A stretch of 27,405 bases of DNA from W0P33-017 sp963640395 (GTDB lineage: Bacteria; Bacillota; Clostridia; Lachnospirales; Lachnospiraceae), in NCBI GenBank assembly GCA_963640395.1, contig CAVHZH010000017.1:1-27405 (forward strand), given 5' to 3'. The position numbers were made by a program, and so were the translations under genes. The notes under the pieces are model-generated. The model was not told the DNA's origin, did not search any database, and worked only from the letters and a program-made list of their open reading frames with translations. This document shows, one piece after another, positions 16,257-22,129 of this stretch; position 1 is the stretch's first letter, and each line of letters begins with the position of its first letter.

Positions 16257-17594
16257 TTATTTATTCGACCGTCTCCAGATATGCATTTTCTCAGCCTCTG
16301 CGATCAGCTCGTCGCGGAAATCGGGATGTGCGATGGAGATCAGGGCTTCTGCTTTCTGCCATGTGGACATACCCTTGACATTGACCATACCGTACTCGGT
16401 CACAACATAGTGAGTGTTGGCACGTGTGTCGGTAACGATCGAGCCGTTGGTCAGTGTCGGGCGGATACGTGAATGCATCTCGCCTGCCTTGTCGGTAAAC
16501 GTAGAAGAACAGCAGATAAAGCTCTTTCCGCCGTTTGACAGGTATGCGCCTAACACGAAGTCGAGCTGTCCGCCTGCACCGCTGATCTGCTTGGTACCGG
16601 ATGACTCGGCACTGATCTGTCCGAACAGGTCAATATCCACACAGTTGTTGATGGAGATAAAGTTGTCCAGCGCTGAGATCGAACGGATATCGTTCGTGTA
16701 GCTGACCGGAGCGCTCATCATTTCAGGATTCTCATCGAGGTAATCGTACATTTTTTTGGTACCGCAGCCGAAGCCGTAGGTCTGGCGATAGCGGTCGATA
16801 CTCTTTTTTGATCCGTTGATCTTGCCTGCTTTGGCAATGTCCACGAATGCATCTACATACATTTCCGTGTGGACACCGAGATCCTTCAGGTCAGACTCTG
16901 CGATCATAGATCCGACCGCATTCGGCATACCGCCGATACCGAGCTGCAGACAAGCACCGTTGGGGATCTGGTCTACGATCAGCCTAGCAACTGCCTTGTC
17001 TACATCGGTAGCAGGACCGCCTGCGCCGAGCTCGCCGATCGGGGGATTTTCACCTTCTACGATATAGTCTACGTCGCTGATATGTACGCTGTTCTCAAAA
17101 CCGCCGAGACAGCGGGGCATATTTTCATTTACTTCCACGATCACTGTCTTTGCCATTTCACATGCGGCTGCCAGATGCGAAGCGTTCGGCCCGAAATTGA
17201 AAAATCCGTGCTTATCCATCGGCGCGCAGACGATCATGACGACATCCGAACAGTTGCCATCGCGGTAATAGCGGGGCAGCTCGGAATAACGGATCGGTGA
17301 GTAGTAGGAACAGCCGCGCGCGATCAGCTTGCGCTCGATTCCTGACATATGCCATGAATTCCAGCAGAAGTGTTCACCGGCATCCTCGCGCTCAAATACA
17401 GCCAGCGGCTTTAATAAAATACCACCGCGCAGCTTTACGTCCTTCAGCTCATCGGTACGTTTTGCCAGTGCCTTGTCCAGTGCATCGGGCGTGCCGTTGC
17501 ACCATCCGTAATCTACCCAGTCGCCGGATTTGACGACCTTGACTGCTTCGTCGGCAGTCACCAGCTTTTGCTTGTATTCATCCTGAAAACTCAT
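16257..17594 (-). CDS. but: Butyryl-CoA:acetate CoA-transferase
   Basis: A 445-residue cytosolic family I CoA-transferase (acetyl-CoA hydrolase/transferase superfamily). It moves CoA from butyryl-CoA to acetate, the last step of butyrate formation in many gut Lachnospiraceae. Features seen: EYKQKLVTADEAVKVVKSGDWVDYGW start, HFCWNSWHMSGIERK, the oxyanion-loop GIGGMPNAVG (219-228), the catalytic Glu244 in VHTEMYVDAF, and the SISALDNFISINN and GAGGQLDFVLGAY blocks. The pattern closely resembles But of Roseburia and relatives as I remember it; the main alternative is 4-hydroxybutyrate CoA-transferase, a close homologue. ATG with AAGGAGGA upstream. Single-gene unit with its own promoter, so it stands apart from any bcd-etf or thl-crt cluster. 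Confidence 0.87.
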   Translation of the reverse strand: MSFQDEYKQKLVTADEAVKVVKSGDWVDYGWCNGTPDALDKALAKRTDELKDVKLRGGILLKPLAVFEREDAGEHFCWNSWHMSGIERKLIARGCSYYSPIRYSELPRYYRDGNCSDVVMIVCAPMDKHGFFNFGPNASHLAAACEMAKTVIVEVNENMPRCLGGFENSVHISDVDYIVEGENPPIGELGAGGPATDVDKAVARLIVDQIPNGACLQLGIGGMPNAVGSMIAESDLKDLGVHTEMYVDAFVDIAKAGKINGSKKSIDRYRQTYGFGCGTKKMYDYLDENPEMMSAPVSYTNDIRSISALDNFISINNCVDIDLFGQISAESSGTKQISGAGGQLDFVLGAYLSNGGKSFICCSSTFTDKAGEMHSRIRPTLTNGSIVTDTRANTHYVVTEYGMVNVKGMSTWQKAEALISIAHPDFRDELIAEAEKMHIWRRSNK

Positions 17595-17652
17595 GAGACA
17601 TCCTCCTTATAGTATAATGACATTGTTATTTTTATATCAATCTCTATAAACT

Positions 17653-17681
17653 ATCCTAACATTTTTTTATGAGAAGCGCAA
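17653..17681 (-). promoter_or_regulatory. Candidate but promoter
   Basis: On the minus strand TTGCGC (17681-17676), a 17-bp spacer and TAGGAT (17658-17653), preceded by TGT as an extended -10. It gives a leader of about 50 nt. A second possibility, TTGATA with TATACT 18 bp away, would start inside the ribosome binding site and is less likely. Confidence 0.45.
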
Positions 17682-17691
17682 TGTTAAATGA

Positions 17692-17728
17692 AAAAAGCGC
17701 CTGCCATAAATCGTGCAGAACGCTTTTT
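17692..17728 (-). terminator. Terminator of the sigI-rsgI operon
   Basis: On the minus strand AAAAAGCG pairs with CGCTTTTT (outer arms 17721-17728 and 17692-17699), with an inner GCAG/CTGC stem. It lies just after the rsgI-like stop. Confidence 0.75.
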
Positions 17729-17755
17729 CATTAGAAAATATATGTGGGAAATAGC

Positions 17756-19120
17756 TTAGCTAAGCATATTGCCGTTATGGAATGGGTCGATGATCCATTC
17801 AGAGGAGTCATCGACTTCGTCTGTATCCGGGATAGATTCCGGCGGAGCAGCATTCGTCTGTGAGCTGTCATCCTCGGTGATCTCATCCGTCTTATCGTCC
17901 TTCTTTTCGGAAGAAGTCGTATCATCCTTTTTGGGAGAAGATGTGGTATCATTCTTTTTCTCGGAAGATACGGTCTCGCTCTTGGAAGAAGAGGCATTTG
18001 TGTTAGTGTCTTTCTTGCTGTTATCTGTAGAATCGTCCTTCTTGACAGATGAACCATTTCCGTTGTTGTCGGTACTGTTCGCTGTAGAGGATGTACTGTC
18101 TGATGTATCCCCGCCTGCCGGAGCTGCGCTATCAATGCCCGGCGTAGTGAGCTGCGTGGTCTGCGTCTGCGTCGGCGAACTGCTGTCGGCAGACTGGTCA
18201 GCAGAAGAATCCTTCGTATCGGATACGGCATCCTTTTTCGCGGAGCTGCCATCAGCAGACTCCTGCGGCTTGCTTTCGGATACGACAGCGTTCGGATCGC
18301 TCTCTGTGCTCGCAGGCGCGTTATCCGAAGAATCCCCGGATGAATCCGGTGTATCAGACTCCTCCGGTACTGCGGATGCGACGGCGCTCGATACGGAAGC
18401 CCCGGTCGCTGCTGCGGCTTTCGTTTTCTCAAGCTGTGCAACGCTCAGATCTGCCAGTACAGCAGGGTCAACCTCCTGTGGATCGGCTGCCACATCGGTG
18501 ATCTCATTGATCAGTTCCATTTTACCGGCTGTAATGCCATAGGCATCAGCGGTCTCTTTTGTTTCCTTAGATACATTAACGGTAGTGATCGAACAGGTAT
18601 CAACGGCAGATGCGGAAAAGGCATCTACGGTAGACATCAGATCGGATGCTTTGTTCTCTTTGTCGGAATAGACACCGATAATCATATAATTGGTGTCCTC
18701 CGTATCGATATAAGCATCGCTTGACAACTGCTCCACGGTGATCGTGAGTGCCGTCGAAATGTCTGTGTTTTTGAGGGAATCGCCGATCGCATCAACGACG
18801 GCGGAGCCTTCCTCGTTCATACCGTTCACGGCAATGACTCTGTTAAATTCATTGAGTGAATATGCGATCGAAGGATTGATATCAAGGCTGACATAAGAGA
18901 TCGGATTGTTCCAGGTATAAGTGCCAAAACCGCCGCAGGCGGTGATGACCAGAGCGGCAGAGGCGGCAACAACAGCCTGTTTCGGGAAATGAAGCATCTG
19001 TGATTGAAGCGTGATTTCCTGTCCGATGGAATAATTTTTATTTTTTATTTTTTCAAACCGGCCATCATCACGGAGTATAACAGCATTGCTGTCTTTTAGA
19101 TCAACAATCACGGCTTTCAT
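17756..19120 (-). CDS. rsgI: RsgI-type anti-sigma factor
   Basis: A 454-residue single-pass membrane protein resembling RsgI. Residues 1-45 (KAVIVDLKDSNAVILRDDG) match the small cytosolic N-terminal domain that holds SigI. One membrane helix lies at ~48-66. The conserved extracytoplasmic stretch is YVSLDINPSIAYSLNEFNRV (76-95), followed by a globular region to ~215. The remaining ~220 residues are low-complexity, rich in Ser, Thr, Asp and Lys with repeated KKDDTTSSEKKDD-like units, and would lie in the cell wall. No carbohydrate-binding module is visible, unlike the cellulosome-linked RsgI proteins. The ATG has an AAGGAG site. It follows the sigma factor gene by 53 nt in the same operon, the standard arrangement. 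Confidence 0.88.
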   Translation of the reverse strand: MKAVIVDLKDSNAVILRDDGRFEKIKNKNYSIGQEITLQSQMLHFPKQAVVAASAALVITACGGFGTYTWNNPISYVSLDINPSIAYSLNEFNRVIAVNGMNEEGSAVVDAIGDSLKNTDISTALTITVEQLSSDAYIDTEDTNYMIIGVYSDKENKASDLMSTVDAFSASAVDTCSITTVNVSKETKETADAYGITAGKMELINEITDVAADPQEVDPAVLADLSVAQLEKTKAAAATGASVSSAVASAVPEESDTPDSSGDSSDNAPASTESDPNAVVSESKPQESADGSSAKKDAVSDTKDSSADQSADSSSPTQTQTTQLTTPGIDSAAPAGGDTSDSTSSTANSTDNNGNGSSVKKDDSTDNSKKDTNTNASSSKSETVSSEKKNDTTSSPKKDDTTSSEKKDDKTDEITEDDSSQTNAAPPESIPDTDEVDDSSEWIIDPFHNGNMLS

Positions 19121-19173
19121 TGTTCCGTCTCCTTTCTAAATATAGTGTGTTCCTGACCCGGCAGATGCCGGAA

Positions 19174-19872
19174 TTATTTGATATATTCCTGCAGCAGAGG
19201 AAAATCATTACATGCGATCTCAACGGCTGCTATTATATATTTACGATGCCTTTCCAGTATTTTTCGGGGTACTTTCGTATGTTCCGCAATATTTTTTATT
19301 GGAAACAGACGCGTGCTGCGCATTTTTTCCACGAGATCAGCTGTCTGGGACAGATAATCCACCGCGTCGCGGCAGGCGGATTTTGTCTTGGCAGCCTTCG
19401 GAGAACAGCCTGTCAGATCCATAAATGAGATGTCATAACCTGCAAGGATATCGTTCAATGCGAGGATCTCATCGCGGATCGGATTTTCGTCAGTAGTGCT
19501 CGTCGCGCGGGCAATATGAAGCTGATAGGCAGAATTTTCACCGTCCTCATCGACATTTCCCTCGAATACATAGGGCTCTGTCATCTGCTCACCGGAAAAA
19601 CGCGCCTGACTGCGGATATAATCCGTCAGCCGGCGCTCGATCAACAGTCTTGCATAGGACTGGAAATTGCCCTTGTCCGCCTCATAGGTATCCATCGCAT
19701 TGGAAAACGCGATCAGCGCGATGGACCATTCATCATCACTTTTGGTGATGTAACGCTTGGTAAAGCGGCTGGCACAGCTTATGATAAATTTTTCGTTTTG
19801 TGTGATAAAAGCGCTGCGACCATCTTCTGTCGAGGCTGCTTTCAGTGCTTTTTCTCCCATGTTGGAAAACAT
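19174..19872 (-). CDS. sigI: RNA polymerase sigma factor SigI
   Basis: A 232-residue sigma-70-type factor of the SigI group. Residues ~20-95 form a region 2-like segment with the typical KSDDEWSIALIAFSNAMDTY, KGNFQSYARLLIERRLTDYIR blocks. The middle is a linker, and residues ~175-232 (IKNIAEHTKVPRKILERHRKYIIAAVEI) form the C-terminal helix-turn-helix characteristic of SigI rather than a classic region 4. In known systems SigI directs heat-stress or polysaccharide-responsive genes. ATG 19872 has AGGAG 6 nt upstream; a second in-frame ATG is 12 nt inside. It is transcribed with rsgI from a vegetative-type promoter whose leader holds a long palindrome. Confidence 0.9.
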   Translation of the reverse strand: MFSNMGEKALKAASTEDGRSAFITQNEKFIISCASRFTKRYITKSDDEWSIALIAFSNAMDTYEADKGNFQSYARLLIERRLTDYIRSQARFSGEQMTEPYVFEGNVDEDGENSAYQLHIARATSTTDENPIRDEILALNDILAGYDISFMDLTGCSPKAAKTKSACRDAVDYLSQTADLVEKMRSTRLFPIKNIAEHTKVPRKILERHRKYIIAAVEIACNDFPLLQEYIK

Positions 19873-19906
19873 TGCTGACTCCTTATGTCTTAGATAGGTA
19901 GGAGCA

Positions 19907-19939
19907 TTTTATGTGATAGGAATTTCCTATCACATAAAA
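19907..19939. promoter_or_regulatory. 33-nt palindrome in the sigI leader
   Basis: TTTTATGTGATAGGAA (19907-19922) is followed by one central T and its exact reverse complement (19924-19939): 16 paired bases with no mismatch. It begins about 15 nt after the predicted sigI transcription start. No T run follows the hairpin in the direction of sigI transcription, so it is not a normal terminator. It could be an operator or an RNA hairpin. Confidence 0.8.
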
Positions 19940-19953
19940 AAATATCCTGTTTG

Positions 19954-19981
19954 ACTATACCATGTTTGAGAAAAAAGTCAA
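19954..19981 (-). promoter_or_regulatory. sigI promoter (sigma-A type)
   Basis: On the minus strand TTGACT (19981-19976), a 16-bp spacer and TATAGT (19959-19954), with TGG before the -10. No SigI-type ACCCC/CGTA pair was seen, so autoregulation by SigI is not evident here. Confidence 0.65.
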
Positions 19982-20096
19982 TGAAAAAGCGTGTGGCGCG
20001 GGTCGAACTGTTACAATTTGGCAGCGCTTAAGGACGAGGGCAAACGGAACATGGGAACAAGGAAGCCATATGATCTGTGGTAGTTGATCTTATTAT

Positions 20097-20723
20097 TTAC
20101 ATCTGTTTTTTGCAGATTTCCTCCCATGCTTCATCATCGATCTCCTCGTTGTGGAACAATTTCCGTCTATCTGCATCTGTTATTTTTCGGATCACGCGGC
20201 ACGGATTTCCTGCGGCGATCGACCAGTCCTGGATGTCTTTCGTGACCACACTTCCCGCACCGATTACCACATTATTTCCAATATGTACACCCGGGCATAC
20301 GACTGTATTTCCACCCAGCCACACATTATCCCCGATCGTGACCTCTTTTCCGTATTCAAACAGGGAATTGCGCGTATCCGGATAAATCGGATGTCCGGCT
20401 GTGTAAATCGCTACATTGGGAGCCATCTGGCAGTTGTCGCCGATTTTTACCTTTGCCACATCTATGATTGTACAGTTGTAATTTGCAAAAAAATTCTTTC
20501 CCACTTCGATATGGGAGCCATAATCGCAGTAAAAGGGCGGGTTGACCCATGCACTTTCTGATTTCCCAAAAAGCTCCTTTACGATCTTTGCTATTCCATC
20601 AAAATCGGAACGGTCTGCAAAATTCAGTCTTTGCAGGATTTTTCTGCATTCTGCCATCTCATTCATAACTGCATCATCTGTAATGTAAGCAAGCTGCATA
20701 TCTCTTCTTTTTTTCATATCCAT
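20097..20723 (-). CDS. Sugar O-acetyltransferase (maltose/galactoside acetyltransferase type)
   Basis: A 208-residue cytosolic acetyl-CoA-dependent acetyltransferase of the left-handed beta-helix (hexapeptide) family, close to maltose O-acetyltransferase (Maa) and LacA. Residues ~5-55 are the helical N-terminal maltose-acetyltransferase domain. NPPFYCDYGSHIEVG (61-75) opens the beta-helix, the catalytic His111 lies in IYTAGHPIYPDTR, and the hexapeptide rungs are clear in IGDNVWLGGNTVVCPGVHIG. The start ATG has GGAG 10 nt upstream. It begins 4 nt after the stop of a truncated MATE gene, so both once formed an operon. The natural acceptor sugar is not predictable. Confidence 0.93.
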   Translation of the reverse strand: MDMKKRRDMQLAYITDDAVMNEMAECRKILQRLNFADRSDFDGIAKIVKELFGKSESAWVNPPFYCDYGSHIEVGKNFFANYNCTIIDVAKVKIGDNCQMAPNVAIYTAGHPIYPDTRNSLFEYGKEVTIGDNVWLGGNTVVCPGVHIGNNVVIGAGSVVTKDIQDWSIAAGNPCRVIRKITDADRRKLFHNEEIDDEAWEEICKKQM

Positions 20724-20727
20724 AGTT

Positions 20728-21009
20728 TTATTTCTCCGTTTCTGTTAAATTTTTTACCCAACTATATTTCCGGTAATGTTTAAATACTGCCGGCAGCTTT
20801 ACCAGTTCATCGAGGTTTAATACAAAATATGCCATCAGCACCGCATCGTTCGTAAACAGCCGCATGGGAGCTTCCGGAATCAATAATGTCGCGATCAGAA
20901 AGAGGGCGGAAACGATACAGACATATTTTAACACAAGTCCGGCGGATGTCTGCAATCCAGCAAAGTCCTTTCTGTGTACAATATAAGGATAAACAGATTT
21001 TGTTGATTT
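20728..21009 (-). pseudogene. C-terminal remnant of a MATE family efflux transporter
   Basis: About 93 codons remain open, from just after an in-frame TAA (21012-21010) to the stop at 20728. The sequence has one or two hydrophobic helices and the MATE C-terminal pattern MRLFTND..., LNLDELVKLPAVFKHYRKY and WVKNLT. A full MATE transporter has ~450 residues and 12 helices, so roughly four fifths is missing. A TTG at 20955 could start translation, but such a piece cannot transport. The missing 5' part would have reached towards the divergent AraC gene, suggesting a deletion. The identification rests on the terminal motif and is fairly good. Confidence 0.7.
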
Positions 21010-21065
21010 TTATACCAGAATCAGCAATAATAATATAACAAACGTTCGCAAAGGAGGCGGTTTTG

Positions 21066-21956
21066 ATGGAGATATGTACAAGCGCGGCATTGAATTCGGA
21101 CGCGTCGGAAAATGTTGCCTACAACAATCCCGATTTCCCTGTATATATAAAAAAGGGACAGCTCTCATGCTATCCGGATTTCCGGGCAGTCAGCCACTGG
21201 CATGACGATTTGGAATTTACGCTGATTTTAGAGGGACAGATGAGCTATGATGTGAATGGTCGGAGTATTTTTTTGCAGGCGGGCGAGGGGATTTTTGTAA
21301 ACAGCCGCTGCTTTCATTATGGCTATTCCGACACACATACAGAATGCTTCTTTATCTGCATTTTGTTATCCCCGCTGCTGCTTTCTGTCAATACTTATTT
21401 TGTGAAAAATTGTTTAAATCCACTGCTGCAGAATATGCAATTCCCTTATCAGAAGCTGAATCCGTCGGTTCAGTGGCAGAATGCGCTTCTTCGCGACCTT
21501 GAACTGCTTTACGAAAAAAATACGGACGACATACAGCCCCTGCTCACACTGGAAAAAACGGTTCATATTTTCCGGCTGCTTGCAGAAAATATGAATCAGT
21601 TTTCGGACTACGACCAAGATACGGAGGATATTCTGGCGCTCACCGCAATGATCGGATATGTGCAGAAAAATTATGCGAATAAAATTTTGCTGAAGGATAT
21701 TTCGGCTTCCGGGAATTGCTGCAAGACAAAATGCTCCTCACTTTTCCAGAAGTATCTGGATACTTCCCCGATGGTCTACCTGAACCGTTACCGGCTGGAA
21801 AAGTCAGTGTTTCTTCTGCAAAATACGAAGATGTCTGTGACGGAGATCGCATATGCCTGCGGGTTTTCAAATAGCAGCTATTTTTGTGAGCTTTTTCATA
21901 AGTATTATCACACTACGCCGGGGAAGCTGCGCAGCAGCCGGAGATCAGGTTTTTGA
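21066..21956 (+). CDS. AraC family transcriptional regulator with cupin sensor domain
   Basis: A 296-residue regulator. Residues ~20-110 form an AraC-type cupin: SHWHDDLEFTLILEGQM followed by the LQAGEGIFVNSRCFHYGYS beta-strand turn, expected to bind a small ligand. Residues ~195-292 form the double helix-turn-helix, with the second helix pair reading SVTEIAYACGFSNSSYFCELF and the final TTPGKLR, both typical. ATG 21066 has AGGAGG 8 nt upstream; a TTG one codon earlier is possible. It is divergent from the MATE remnant/acetyltransferase pair, a common arrangement for regulator and target. Two hybrid kinases follow 173 nt downstream under their own promoter. The ligand is unknown. Confidence 0.93.
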   Translation: MEICTSAALNSDASENVAYNNPDFPVYIKKGQLSCYPDFRAVSHWHDDLEFTLILEGQMSYDVNGRSIFLQAGEGIFVNSRCFHYGYSDTHTECFFICILLSPLLLSVNTYFVKNCLNPLLQNMQFPYQKLNPSVQWQNALLRDLELLYEKNTDDIQPLLTLEKTVHIFRLLAENMNQFSDYDQDTEDILALTAMIGYVQKNYANKILLKDISASGNCCKTKCSSLFQKYLDTSPMVYLNRYRLEKSVFLLQNTKMSVTEIAYACGFSNSSYFCELFHKYYHTTPGKLRSSRRSGF

Positions 21957-21976
21957 TTGGTCAGACGTTTTGGGTA

Positions 21977-22005
21977 ATGACAAGCTAACGTATGTTTGCT
22001 ATACT
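21977..22005 (+). promoter_or_regulatory. Promoter of the hybrid-kinase operon
   Basis: ATGACA (21977-21982), a 17-bp spacer and TATACT (22000-22005), with TGC before the -10 as an extended element. Transcription would start near 22012, leaving a ~118-nt structured leader. Confidence 0.65.
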
Positions 22006-22045
22006 TTACCCTAGGAAAACACTGATTAGAGCGTTCCTCACGCCG

Positions 22046-22103
22046 GCTTTGCGCTGCGAAGCGGGAGATTCCACGGCAAATGCGTGCGATCTCCCGGAGG
22101 GAG
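22046..22103 (+). promoter_or_regulatory. Structured leader with two mutually exclusive hairpins
   Basis: A 7-bp hairpin (22046-22052 with 22056-22062) is followed directly by GGGAGATT (22063-22070), which pairs over 8 bp with GATCTCCC (22088-22095). The same CTCCC (22091-22095) can instead pair with GGGAG at 22099-22103 around a GGA loop. No T run follows, so control would be by another means than simple termination. It matches no riboswitch class I recognise. Confidence 0.45.
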
Positions 22104-22129
22104 CAATAAATAACAGGAGATTATTGAAA

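Noticed and set aside
17612..17640. TTGATA/TATACT promoter close to but
   Set aside because: Its start point would fall inside the Shine-Dalgarno sequence; the TTGCGC/TAGGAT pair farther upstream gives a normal leader.
17769..18542. Long open frame antisense to the rsgI-like gene
   Set aside because: It is a by-product of the Ser/Asp-rich codons of the rsgI-like gene; the hydrophobic-looking translation is simply the complement of GAx/TCx codons.
21992..22129. 46-codon extension of the first hybrid kinase
   Set aside because: It overlaps the -10 element and the structured leader; the ATG at 22130 has a proper ribosome binding site.
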